This document shows positions 15,236-23,418 of a stretch of DNA of 42,506 nt, piece after piece. Position numbers and translations under genes: made by a program. The DNA comes from Peribacillus frigoritolerans (lineage in GTDB: Bacteria > Bacillota > Bacilli > Bacillales > DSM-1321), in NCBI RefSeq assembly GCF_030676415.1, contig NZ_JAUUTW010000040.1, forward strand, positions 1 through 42,506. The letters are read 5' to 3'. Positions within the stretch are counted from its first letter, which is position 1, and the number at the start of each line of letters is the position of its first letter. The notes under the pieces were generated by a model. That model was not told where the DNA came from, ran no database searches, and worked only from the letters and a program-made list of their open reading frames with translations.

Positions 15236-15270
15236 TCATATTGTACCTACCGTTTGGTACAATATGAGTT
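15233..15270. repeat. Extended inverted repeat around operator O2
   Basis: AACTCATATTGTACC and GGTACAATATGAGTT form 15-base perfect arms around TACCGTTT. The island operator is the centre of this larger palindrome, which marks the junction between the malic-enzyme remnant and the next segment. Confidence 0.85.
15242..15261. promoter_or_regulatory. Island operator O2
   Basis: TGTACCTACCGTTTGGTACA, exact consensus. It lies upstream (minus strand) of the malic-enzyme remnant and AEC permease. Confidence 0.85.
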
Positions 15271-15328
15271 TGCCATGTTTCTTCACTACTTAACTCTATA
15301 TGCTTACAATATAAACTTCCTATATTTT

Positions 15329-15543
15329 TCATACCTTATTAACATGAATTTCTATACAATATGGACTACCAGTAACGTGAGCTACTGCCACAGCCATTAA
15401 TTCCTTTAATTTAGATGATAATTTCCCTTGAGCTAAGGCCTTATGATCGAAGTTGACAAATTCACGAAATGCTTTACCGTTTAATTTACTAAATTCCCCT
15501 AAACGATTAATGTCTGATTTTGATATAAACTATCTTTACCCAT
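15329..15543 (-). pseudogene. AhpD/carboxymuconolactone decarboxylase-like remnant
   Basis: From ATG at 15543 the frame gives MGKDSLY, then one base is missing (near 15517-15522) and homology continues as KSDINRLGEFSKLNGKAFRE, FVNFDHKALAQGKLSSKLKE, LMAVAVAHVTGSPYCIEIHV, stopping at 15329. This is the N-terminal half of the CMD protein at 21135. The CxxC pair is broken (SPYC instead of CPxC) and the rest is gone. Operator O3 lies 70 bases upstream, matching the CMD gene at 21135 with O4. Confidence 0.85.
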
Positions 15544-15612
15544 TCTATCTTTTCCTTCATCTAATAAGCATTTTGTGTATTGATACTTTAAGATTTATAC
15601 GGCACCGCATTT

Positions 15613-15632
15613 TGTACCTACCGTTTGGTACA
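15613..15632. promoter_or_regulatory. Island operator O3
   Basis: TGTACCTACCGTTTGGTACA, exact consensus, upstream of the CMD remnant on the minus strand and 10 bases beyond the malic enzyme stop. Confidence 0.85.
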
Positions 15633-15642
15633 GATTCGGCGA

Positions 15643-16878
15643 TTAGCTCTCGATTTTTGTTAGTTGTTCTGTATGTGCTTTAACAATTGCTGGATCAATT
15701 TTAATGCGTGCTACACCTGAATCCATTGCTGCTTTTGCTACAGATTCCGCCACAGTTGGCGCTACACGAGGATCAAATGGTCCAGGGATTACGTAATCTG
15801 CGTTTAACTCTTCTTCAGTAATCAGACCAGCGATTGCTTCAACAGCCGCTTTTTTCATTTCTTCATTGATATCAGAAGCACGAACGTCTAACGCTCCGCG
15901 GAAAATCCCAGGGAATGCAAGAACGTTGTTTACTTGGTTCGGGAAGTCTGAACGCCCTGTTCCGATAACTGCCGCTCCTGCTTCTTTAGCAGCGTCCGGA
16001 TTAATTTCCGGATTAGGATTTGCCATCGCAAAGATAATCGCATTGTCATTCATAGATTTAACCATTTCTTGAGATAGAGCATCAGCTGCAGATACACCGA
16101 TAAATACGTCTGCGCCTTTAATCACGTCGCTTAGCGTGCCGCTTTCTTTGTTTACATTTGTATAAGAAGCAACTTCTGATTTTACTTTATTCATGCCTTG
16201 CAGACGGCCTTCATAGATTGCTCCATTTGTATCGCACATGATCATGTCGCGTACGCCGTAAGAGTAAAGAAGCTTTGTGATCGCAATGCCGGCAGCTCCT
16301 GCTCCGTTTAAGACAATTTTTAAATCTTTCATTGTCTTGTTTACGATTTTTAGTGCGTTTACTAGTCCTGCTACTGTTACAATCGCTGTTCCGTGCTGAT
16401 CATCGTGGAAAACAGGGATATCCACTTCTTTTTTCAATCTTTCTTCTATTTCAAAGCATTGTGGAGCTGCGATATCTTCTAAGTTAATACCTCCAAATGT
16501 GTGAGCCATTAACTTTACTGTTTCAACAATTTTATCTGTATCTGTTGTATCAAGCGTGATTGGGAAAGCGTCTACGCCTGCAAAGTTTTTGAATAGAATT
16601 GCTTTTCCTTCCATAACTGGAAGTGAAGCTGCAGGTCCAATGTTTCCTAACCCAAGAACAGCCGTACCATTTGTCACAACGCCGACCATATTTCCTTTCA
16701 TTGTGTAATCATACACCGTTTCTGGATGTTCATGAATCACTTTACAAGGTTCTGCTACTCCTGGAGAGTATGCTAAACTTAAATCTTGAGCGTTTTGAAT
16801 TTCGACTTTTGATTTAACTTCTAACTTTCCTTGTTTTTCTTGGTGCATACGTAGTGCTTGATCACGTAGTGACATCAT
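15643..16878 (-). CDS. ytsJ: NAD(P)-dependent malic enzyme (YtsJ-type)
   Basis: 411 residues, the short bacterial malic enzyme without the C-terminal phosphotransacetylase-like domain. It decarboxylates malate to pyruvate with NADP+ or NAD+. Seen: LSLAYSPGVAEPCK, VGVVTNGTAVLGLGNIG, FPITLDTTDTD, the metal-binding HDDQHGTAIV, the dinucleotide motif VLNGAGAAGIAI, and MANPNPEI with DFPNQVNNVLAFPGIFRGAL. GGAG lies just before ATGATG; the second ATG is equally possible. It looks intact and conserved, better preserved than its neighbours. Malate import by the AEC permease and NADPH from this enzyme would feed TrxB and OYE (inference). Confidence 0.93.
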   Translation of the reverse strand: MMSLRDQALRMHQEKQGKLEVKSKVEIQNAQDLSLAYSPGVAEPCKVIHEHPETVYDYTMKGNMVGVVTNGTAVLGLGNIGPAASLPVMEGKAILFKNFAGVDAFPITLDTTDTDKIVETVKLMAHTFGGINLEDIAAPQCFEIEERLKKEVDIPVFHDDQHGTAIVTVAGLVNALKIVNKTMKDLKIVLNGAGAAGIAITKLLYSYGVRDMIMCDTNGAIYEGRLQGMNKVKSEVASYTNVNKESGTLSDVIKGADVFIGVSAADALSQEMVKSMNDNAIIFAMANPNPEINPDAAKEAGAAVIGTGRSDFPNQVNNVLAFPGIFRGALDVRASDINEEMKKAAVEAIAGLITEEELNADYVIPGPFDPRVAPTVAESVAKAAMDSGVARIKIDPAIVKAHTEQLTKIES

Positions 16879-17094
16879 ATATTCTCCTTTTTTTCTTCTA
16901 TACTTTTATTTTGTAATCAATTTATTTAACACTAGCTTTTTATCGTCGTAATTGTAAGACAACCTGACCGAATAAATTCACTGACAAGTGCAAACGACTT
17001 GCCACCTGGCACCGATTGAATATCGATGCCAGCATAGCCTTTTTTAGTTATCTCCTTGACAGGGGTAAGTCCAGATTGCTCCTTTTTTTTATTT

Positions 17095-17871
17095 TTATCT
17101 TAATCGAGCTGTAACTCCACCATCAATTGGCATAATAATGCCTGTAATCCATGATGATGAATCATCCGCAAGGAATAAAATTGCATTTGCTACATCCTCT
17201 GGCGTACCATTGCGTCCAATGGGGTGAAACTCATTAAAAGTTGGTAATACTTCTGCTACTTGTTCTTCTGACATAAAAGTATTGAAAATTGGTGTTTCAA
17301 CAATTGCAGGTGCTACTGCATTTACTCGAATGTGATCACCAGCGAATTCTACGGCTAAATTTCTTGTTAAAGCATGTCTTCCTGCCATTGCAGCTGAATA
17401 AGCTGCCGAAGGAGTTGACTCCACTGCTTGAATTGCCCACATTGAACCCGTGTTTACTATTGCTCCTCCTCCACGTTTTTTCATTTCTGGTATAACTGCT
17501 TGAGAAGGGTAGAATGTTCCTTTAACGATTGTATCTAAATAGGATTGTAAATCGTCCTCTGTATGGTCAAGGAATGGTGTTGGATTAAATTTCCCTGTAT
17601 TATTAACTAATATATCTACACCACCAAACACTTCTACTGCTTTTTTAACCAATTTCTCCGAAGTTTCCTTTTTACTGATGTCACCGGCTACATATAAAGC
17701 TTTTTTACCAGTTGGGTCAATTTCTAAAGCCGTTTCCTTTAACACATTTTCTCTACGTCCATTAATAATTACATTGGCCCCTTCTTCAAAAAATCTTTTT
17801 GCAGTTGCTTTCCCAATCCCAGTACCTCCACCAGTTACGATTACAGTTTTATTTTCAAATCTTATTATCAT
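17095..17871 (-). CDS. SDR family oxidoreductase with Met at the catalytic Lys position
   Basis: 258 residues, classical short-chain dehydrogenase. Cofactor motif TGGGTGIGKATAKRF, NNTG in place of NNAG, and GSMWAIQ with the catalytic Ser. The active-site block reads AAYSAAMAGRHALTRNL: the Tyr is present, but the Lys of YxxxK is Met. The remainder (VAPAIVETPIF, PIGRNGTPEDVANAILFLAD, ITGIIMPIDGG) is normal. GGGAG precedes the ATG. Upstream at 18119-18150 lies the AATTGAAT-type palindrome shared with the trxA copies and the ADH. Substrate unknown; without the Lys, activity may be altered. Confidence 0.88.
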   Translation of the reverse strand: MIIRFENKTVIVTGGGTGIGKATAKRFFEEGANVIINGRRENVLKETALEIDPTGKKALYVAGDISKKETSEKLVKKAVEVFGGVDILVNNTGKFNPTPFLDHTEDDLQSYLDTIVKGTFYPSQAVIPEMKKRGGGAIVNTGSMWAIQAVESTPSAAYSAAMAGRHALTRNLAVEFAGDHIRVNAVAPAIVETPIFNTFMSEEQVAEVLPTFNEFHPIGRNGTPEDVANAILFLADDSSSWITGIIMPIDGGVTARLR

Positions 17872-18118
17872 TCATCTCCCATTTTTATTATTTAGTTCAG
17901 TTATTCCATCAATCACTATTGGAATTCCTTTTAAGTTCATTTCCACCTATAAGCCTATTATTTAAAGGGTTAGTTACTTTAACATAATTGATTTATAACA
18001 GGTAAATATATTAACTATTTATCTAACTACTAAAGGTGGATTTGATTTTTAAAATTTCATTTACAATTCATGATTTGACAGGATGACTGATCATCATGAA
18101 TAACTCACTTAATTTATA
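17872..18118. other. Upstream region of the SDR gene
   Basis: No gene seen. It leads from the SDR start to the AATTGAAT palindrome, which probably marks its promoter. Confidence 0.4.
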
Positions 18119-18150
18119 ATTCAATTGAATAATTGAATAATTGAATTATA
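18119..18150. promoter_or_regulatory. AATTGAAT-type palindromic operator, copy P1
   Basis: ATTCAATTGAATAATTGAAT followed by AATTGAATTATA: one ATTCAATT arm and three AATTGAAT arms. It has the same core as the 24-bp elements at 30868 and 32135, including the TATA end. Confidence 0.7.
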
Positions 18151-18232
18151 GCATCAGAATTCCGACTCGTCAATTAAAATTGTTTCACCTAATAAGGATA
18201 ACTTTTCATAATAAGGAATAAAAAAGACCAAC

Positions 18233-18706
18233 CTCTGAACTACACCCCAATTATTAGACACCATCTAACCAATTGGGGGTGAAGTTTTTTTATGACAAAG
18301 TATTCATTTGATATATAATTAAAAGCTTTCTTTACTTATTTAGAAGGAACGGAATCATTGAAATCCGTCGCAGATAGATTTAATGTCAATTTAACTCCTT
18401 TTAAAAATTGGGTTGCGCATTATGAAAAACATGGATTAGTAGGATTAACGGCTACCTATACAAACTATGATTTTAGTTTTAAAATACTAAAATATATGAA
18501 CGATTTTGGAGCGTTCCTTACGCAAGTAGCTGTCGTGTTATATTCCTTCTCCTTCGACCATCCTTAAATGGAAAAAGCAATAGGAGACTCACGGAATAGA
18601 CGCTCTTGAACCGAAGAAAATACTAGCAGAGGGATCATTAGAGGCATTACATGCTGAAAATGAACGCTTATGTACGGAAAATGCCTATTTTAAAAGGTGA
18701 GGGCTA
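18233..18706 (+). mobile_element. IS3-family (IS150-like) orfA remnant
   Basis: The left end reads CACCCCAATTATTAGACACC and is followed by a frame starting MTKYSFDI (18292), broken by a stop and resuming LKAFFTYLEGTESLKSVADR, FNVNLTPFKNWVAHYEKHGL. This is the HTH of IS150-type OrfA. Further pieces (STILKWKKQ, ETHGIDALEPKK, ALHAENERLCTENAYFKR) match the OrfA C-terminal coiled coil in other frames. OrfB is absent. A dead fragment. Confidence 0.85.
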
Positions 18707-18756
18707 AAATAAAGTTTGATTAGAAATGTTATGGGATTCTTTATTTGAAAGTAACT

Positions 18757-18798
18757 AAAAAGAACCCATTTTGAGAAAAAATCAAAATGGGTTCTTTT
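18757..18798. terminator. Terminator of the old yellow enzyme gene
   Basis: AAAAGAACCCATTTTGA and TCAAAATGGGTTCTTTT form a 17-base perfect stem 20 bases beyond the OYE stop codon. T-runs occur on both strands. Confidence 0.85.
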
Positions 18799-18817
18799 AA
18801 TGTTTCAAGCTCCGCGA

Positions 18818-19882
18818 TTAATATAATGTTTCGATTGCCTCACGCGTAAACGGAAGTAATTCTTCTGTTCGTCCATCTCGGATCTTGTTTACCCAGTCAG
18901 GGTCAGCCAATAATGCGCGACCTACCGCTATCAAATCGAATTCTTCACGTTCTAATCTCTCGATTAAATCGCCCATCTTGTTGGTTTTACCATTAGCCTC
19001 TTCCCCGGTAGCAAAGAAATCCACGAAATCAGCGCCATCAAGACCGACAGATCCAACTGTAATTGTTGGTTTTCCTGTTAGTTTTTTCATCCATCCTGAG
19101 AGATTCAGTTCAGATCCTTCAAATGCAGGTTCCCAAAAGCGACGAATAGAGGCATGAAAGATGTCAACGCCTGCATCAACTAATGGCGTCAAGAAACGTT
19201 TTAGTTCTTCAGGAGTTTCTACTAATTTTGCTGTATAGTCATCATATTTCCATTGTGAGATTCGGAACACGATTGGAAATTCTGGTCCAACAGCACGTCG
19301 GCAAGCTGCGATGACCTCACTCGCAAAGCGCGTGCGCTTAACTATGTCGCCACCGTATTCATCGGTACGTGTGTTTGTTTTATCCCAGAAGAACTGATCG
19401 ATTAAAAATCCATGGGCTGCCATAATCTCGATGCCATCAAAACCAACTTTTTTAGCATTGGCTGCTGCCTGTTCGAAAGCTTCAACCAATTCCGAAATTT
19501 CTTGTTTTGAGTAATCATTAGCGTTGCCTCGTGCACCCATGTGCCACATTTGAGAGAAAATTTTCCCACCGGCCTCGTGTACTCCATCAACTACTTTTGA
19601 CCAACCGTTTAGCGCCTCTTCTCCGTATAAGTGTGGTACGTCCTCCTGCCATGCTGGCACCTCGGATGCAACATCAGGATGGTTGATAAACGTACCCTCT
19701 GTCAAAATAAGTCCAACACCCTTTTCAGCTCTACGACGATAATACGCAGCGACATCCTCCCCTGGTACTCCATTTGGAGAAGAGTTTCGCGTCATAGGTG
19801 CCATCAAAATACGATTAGATAGTTTCAGATTTCCCATTTCGAATGGTTTAAAAAGAGCTTCAACTGATTGAAAATTATTCAT
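18818..19882 (-). CDS. Old yellow enzyme family NADH:flavin oxidoreductase
   Basis: 354 residues, FMN-binding TIM barrel. OYEs reduce activated C=C bonds in electrophiles such as quinones, enones, N-ethylmaleimide and nitro-compounds. Seen: FKPFEMGNLKLSNRILMAPM, MTRNSS, LTEGTFI, QMWHMGARG, the barrel segment GFDGIEIMAAHGFLIDQFFW, NTRTDEYGG, RISQW, and the FMN phosphate site around VGSVGLDG and LIAVGRALLADPDWV. The first active-site His (EIHxAHG in most members) is Met. Start at 19882 with GGAGG five bases upstream. No island operator is visible upstream. Its role fits electrophile detoxification. Confidence 0.9.
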   Translation of the reverse strand: MNNFQSVEALFKPFEMGNLKLSNRILMAPMTRNSSPNGVPGEDVAAYYRRRAEKGVGLILTEGTFINHPDVASEVPAWQEDVPHLYGEEALNGWSKVVDGVHEAGGKIFSQMWHMGARGNANDYSKQEISELVEAFEQAAANAKKVGFDGIEIMAAHGFLIDQFFWDKTNTRTDEYGGDIVKRTRFASEVIAACRRAVGPEFPIVFRISQWKYDDYTAKLVETPEELKRFLTPLVDAGVDIFHASIRRFWEPAFEGSELNLSGWMKKLTGKPTITVGSVGLDGADFVDFFATGEEANGKTNKMGDLIERLEREEFDLIAVGRALLADPDWVNKIRDGRTEELLPFTREAIETLY

Positions 19883-20186
19883 AAAAACCTCCAAGTTTTA
19901 TCACTAAATGTGTTATTTTATAGTAAAGACGTAACGTGAAATATATTAGCAATATTTAAATCAACCTAACTAATTCCCAACAGTACATCTTGAAATAGAC
20001 CAAAAGAACCCTTGCCCTTATTTAATGTTTTGCTTGCTTATGTTACCTTTTCAGTACAATATTAATTCTGGGCCAACCACATTGGCGATTACCTAGAATT
20101 AACAAATTATCTCAGACGAGCTGTTACCCTACCACTTAAAGTTAGTTATACAAGGTAAACTAAGATCGGCACTGTCATATAGCTTT
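19883..20186. other. Intergenic region between OYE and OsmC1
   Basis: No gene or operator seen. The border of the segmental duplication shared with 24722 falls at about 20139. Confidence 0.5.
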
Positions 20187-20702
20187 TTACTTATTACGTT
20201 TAAAAGTTGAATTTACTTGAACATTTCTTTCTAGTGAATTTCTTACAGGAGAAATTTCCATTGCTTTTGAAACTAATTCTTCAAGTTGTTTATCGTCTGC
20301 GTCACTATCCACTGTGAATTGAACATCCACTTCGTTAAAACCTGGATTTCCTTCTTTTAAACCCAACAATACATTTAAATCTAATTGTCCTGAAGCGTTA
20401 ACTTCTAGTGAATTCACCTTAATACCCATTAAACTAGCTGTTGCAATAACTGAAATGGATAAACAACCACCTAATGCACTTAATAAAAGTTCAGCTGGGC
20501 TTGGACCCTTATTAGATCCTGAGAACCAATCTGGCTCATCAATGAGAACGGGTTTGTGATCACCTACTTGTGCTTCAGCGTAAAATCCACCTTTCCATTT
20601 TACCGAAGAAGAATATCCTGCAATTCCTTCCTCAGGATTTTCCTTATAATTTTCTACGATGTTTTCAATAACTTTTGTATTGACTCCATTAATTTTTGTC
20701 AT
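20187..20702 (-). CDS. OsmC-like protein, copy 1
   Basis: 171 residues, OsmC/Ohr superfamily (thiol-dependent peroxidase fold). Motifs: GYSSSVKWKGGFYAEAQVGD, DKGPSPAELLLSALGGCLS-type helix (here SNKGPSPAELLLSALGGCLS) with one conserved Cys, and LEVNASGQLDLNVLLG. A second Cys is not evident, so this is the one-Cys YhfA-like branch and its peroxidase activity is uncertain. It is nearly identical to the copy at 24773; the proteins differ at Asn/Asp in two places. Last gene of the duplicated CMD-DsbA-OsmC unit. Confidence 0.88.
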   Translation of the reverse strand: MTKINGVNTKVIENIVENYKENPEEGIAGYSSSVKWKGGFYAEAQVGDHKPVLIDEPDWFSGSNKGPSPAELLLSALGGCLSISVIATASLMGIKVNSLEVNASGQLDLNVLLGLKEGNPGFNEVDVQFTVDSDADDKQLEELVSKAMEISPVRNSLERNVQVNSTFKRNK

Positions 20703-20788
20703 TTTTATATCTCCTTCATTTGGTTTTTTTATAAGAATTATCTCTTTACACTTTCGTTATCTAATAAATGTTTTTACAAAGCCCTTTT

Positions 20789-21130
20789 TTATGATTTTTT
20801 AGGGGGAATGACACAGCTGCCATCAGTACATACCCCTCCATCAGGAATATCCGCCGATAGAGTTTCTAATTTGGGTGCTGGATTGTCTTCTTCCAAAACT
20901 TTATCTAGTACTTCAGAAAATGCTTGCGCTGGCTATGCACCGAGACAGCATATTTTTGATTGATAATAAAGTATGGAACGCCCTTAATACCATATCTCTT
21001 GGCTTCATATTGATCATCTTTTACGTTTTGTGCGTATTGTTTTTTATCATTTAATGCTTTCAATGCTTCGTCAGAAGCTTCTGCAATATCAGCTAGTGTG
21101 TCTAGTTCTCCTACATTTTTAGAATCCGTA
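20789..21130 (-). pseudogene. DsbA/FrnE-like gene remnant (copy 1)
   Basis: Nucleotides match the 3' half of the intact gene at 25375-26103 closely. Differences are a small lesion at about 20934-20942 that shifts the frame, loss of 12 bases near 21068, and complete loss of the 5' half including the CPFC active site. At 21130 it joins directly the 3' end of the CMD gene. Confidence 0.9.
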
Positions 21131-21134
21131 AGAC

Positions 21135-21794
21135 TTATTCATCATATGCAACTAATGCATTCACTCCATGAGAAAGAGCAGACCCTGCTTTTAATGCTGT
21201 TGCTACCATAATGGATTCAGCGACTTCTTCCCTCGTTGCCTTTGCTTTTTTGGCTGCTTTAGTGTGGATATCAATACAATAAGGGCAACCTGTTGTATGC
21301 GCCACTGCTATAGCAATCAGCTCTTTTTCCTTCACACTAAGTAATCCCGCCTTCATCGCTTTTTGGTCAAATGTCACAAACGCTTTAAAGACATCTCCAT
21401 CTAACTGAGAAAACTCTTTTAGTCGGTTGATATAAGAAGCTCGATATAATTCATCATCAGCTGTTCCATCATAAGCGTTTAAAGCATTGACACCATGGGC
21501 AAGAGCAGATCCTGCTTTCAGGGCTGTTGCTACCATAATCGATTCGGCCATTTCCTCTTTGGAAGCTCCATGTTTTTTTACTTGTTTAACATGAAAATCA
21601 ATACAATGGGGACATCCAGTCGTATGAGCAACTGCCACTGCAATTAATTCCTTTAATTTAGCTGTTAACTTTCCTTCAGCTAGCGCTTTTCTGTCAAAGG
21701 TTAGAAATTCTTTAAAGATTTCAGGTGAGAGTGTACTAAATTCACCTAAACGGTTCATATGTGACTTTTTGTATAAACTATCGTTTTGATTCAT
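21135..21794 (-). CDS. Double-domain AhpD/CMD-like peroxidase-type protein
   Basis: 219 residues made of two tandem CMD domains, each with the AhpD-type active site: VAVAHTTGCPHCIDFH (domain 1) and IAVAHTTGCPYCIDIH (domain 2), followed by ESIMVATALKAGSAL(A/S)HG. The CxxC plus His arrangement is that of alkyl hydroperoxidase D. The start at 21794 (MNQNDSLYKKS) has GGAGG ahead of it; a longer frame has no support. Operator O4 lies 37 bases upstream. Most CMD proteins have one domain; the internal duplication is visible by eye. Expected role: peroxide or organic hydroperoxide reduction with a thiol partner. Confidence 0.9.
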   Translation of the reverse strand: MNQNDSLYKKSHMNRLGEFSTLSPEIFKEFLTFDRKALAEGKLTAKLKELIAVAVAHTTGCPHCIDFHVKQVKKHGASKEEMAESIMVATALKAGSALAHGVNALNAYDGTADDELYRASYINRLKEFSQLDGDVFKAFVTFDQKAMKAGLLSVKEKELIAIAVAHTTGCPYCIDIHTKAAKKAKATREEVAESIMVATALKAGSALSHGVNALVAYDE

Positions 21795-21830
21795 AATTAA
21801 TTCCTCCAATTTTTTTATTTTACACCTATT

Positions 21831-21850
21831 TGTACCTACCGTTTGGTACA
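21831..21850. promoter_or_regulatory. Island operator O4
   Basis: TGTACCTACCGTTTGGTACA, exact consensus, 37 bases upstream of the CMD start codon. Confidence 0.9.
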
Positions 21851-22115
21851 AACGCGATAGTAAAGCACCAAGGTAGATCAATGATGTCAAATATATTACA
21901 TTGTCTTACTTACTTCAAGAAATATCAGGTTTCTTTAGCGCCTCATTATTTAGCTCAGCCTAAATCGCATATTTCTACATAACTGTCTACCATAGTAGGA
22001 TTTTCATGCAAACCTTATCTCCCATTATTTAATAATTAGAGAATAACATTAGATCTTCCTTATTCTTTAAAGGGATCATTGTAACTCTCCTCCTATCAAC
22101 AACAAATACCTACGC

Positions 22116-22135
22116 TGTACCTACTAGTTGGTACA
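22116..22135. promoter_or_regulatory. Island operator O5
   Basis: TGTACCTACTAGTTGGTACA, with both outer arms intact and a changed centre. A TATAAT lies four bases to the right on the plus strand. Confidence 0.8.
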
Positions 22136-22317
22136 GACTTATAATAGCATGCTTTTTTTTTTTATGCAACCCTTTATCTTCAAAATAATACGGCCGATAT
22201 TTACATTCTTATTTACAAAGCACAATGGACGTAGAGCTTCATTGTTAATTAGGGCTCCAACCGACCAAAATTCCTACTCTGCAGGCTGGTTGACTCTCCA
22301 GTTTTCAACCTCCATAA

Positions 22318-22785
22318 TCACTGTATTTCAGTGATTAATAAATGCATCATTCCAGAAGGGGTCATGACTACTACATTATCATTTAATTTGTGACCAATTA
22401 GACTTTTGCCGATTGGAGACTCATCGGATATATAGTTTTCAGATAGATATGATTCTGCGGAACTCACAATTTTAAACTGCATTTCATATTTTTCTGTCAC
22501 TTCTTTAACAGTGACAATTGATCCAATCCCTACTACTCGTATATTTGTATTTTTAATTATTTTTGCTTGCTTAATAATGTATTCCAAATCAATTATTTTC
22601 TTTTTAATTGTTGCGAATTCATCCACTGAAATTTGATACTCAGGATCTTTTTTAAAATCACAAAAATTTCTGCTCTCTTGAACTTTTTTACTAACCTCTT
22701 TCCATCTTTTTTCCTTTAAATAAAGTAATTCTTTCTTCAACGCATTATAACCAGTTTCCGTAAGTAACTGCTTGTCCATCAACAT
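22318..22785 (-). CDS. GreA/GreB-family paralog with atypical coiled-coil tip
   Basis: 155 residues. The N-terminal antiparallel coiled coil (LTETGYNALKKELLYLKEKR ... KKIIDLEYIIKQAKII) and the C-terminal FKBP-like domain (VVGIGSIVTVKEV, ISDESPIGKSLIGHKLND, VVVMTPSG) are those of transcript-cleavage factors. The tip, normally GDLxENAEY with two catalytic acids, reads CDFKKDPEYQ: the Asp is kept and the following Glu is Lys. It may act in the RNA polymerase secondary channel with altered cleavage, like other Gre paralogs. GGAGGG precedes the ATG. It lies outside the operator-controlled units. Confidence 0.85.
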   Translation of the reverse strand: MLMDKQLLTETGYNALKKELLYLKEKRWKEVSKKVQESRNFCDFKKDPEYQISVDEFATIKKKIIDLEYIIKQAKIIKNTNIRVVGIGSIVTVKEVTEKYEMQFKIVSSAESYLSENYISDESPIGKSLIGHKLNDNVVVMTPSGMMHLLITEIQ

Positions 22786-23078
22786 TCACCCTCCTTTACC
22801 GATACTACTTTTCTCGGCTATGTTGGTTCTGTTTACCTTTTGCATAAAGAATACACCAAACACTAATCGATAATCGTAGTGAAATCCAGAAAATCAAGTG
22901 CCATGTTTTAAGTTTTTAAAATCAAGCCTGATTCTTTTGATCCAACAGCTGATGCGAACATAATTACAAACCCCATAATTCCCATGAATCTTCTACGCTT
23001 ATGCGTGGAATAATAACAGGAATGGTCTTAAAAATAAGTGGCACAAGCAAAGCTGTTCCTATTCAATTAACGTTTGCT
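22786..23078. other. Intergenic region with degenerate coding traces
   Basis: On the minus strand short hydrophobic stretches such as GTALLVPLIFKTIPVIIP can be read, suggesting a further decayed membrane-protein gene. I cannot identify it. Confidence 0.4.
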
Positions 23079-23401
23079 TTATGTTGCACTTCGACCCAAG
23101 CGATCACGTATAGTCTCCACCATTAATTCGGGTTGAGTTGTAATAATTTTAAAGGTTTTAGAGCCACATAAACCTATTTCAACGATGTGAACCACTTTAG
23201 AAGCAATAAAATAAGTAATTGCTGAAAGAATCGCCACTTGTAGACCGAATGCGGTTGAACCGAAAATAACTACAATAATGTTTAAGAAAAGAATGAGATC
23301 ACTTGCCCCAATCGGTAATTTTCGAGAAAGCAGTACAGCTAATATATCAATTCCATCTAATGCTACGCCATTTCGTTATGCTAATCCCATCCCAAAAAAT
23401 A
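23079..23401 (-). pseudogene. YitT-family membrane protein fragment
   Basis: The minus frame reads RNGVALDGIDILAVLLSRKL, PIGASDLILFLNIIVVIFGS, AITYFIASKVVHIVEIGLCG, the middle of YitT/DUF161 proteins. An in-frame TAA replaces the residue before RNG (expected GLxYRNG). The N-terminus and most of the DUF2179 domain are missing. Confidence 0.75.
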
Positions 23402-23418
23402 CAAAATGAGTTTATCGT

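Larger units (their letters stand above)
21795..22317. other. Promoter region with operators O4 and O5
   Basis: No intact gene. Operators O4 (21831) and O5 (22116) lie here. Between them, on the minus strand behind GGAGGAG, a 16-codon frame MIPLKNKEDLMLFSNY matches the leader upstream of the thioredoxin at 26534, so a thioredoxin gene may once have followed. Beyond O5 the sequence matches 27011-27105. Confidence 0.6.

Noticed and set aside
20556..20963. Plus-strand ORF opposite OsmC1 (and its twin at 25142-25546)
   Set aside because: Shadow frame of the duplicated OsmC and DsbA genes; it exists twice only because the segment is duplicated.
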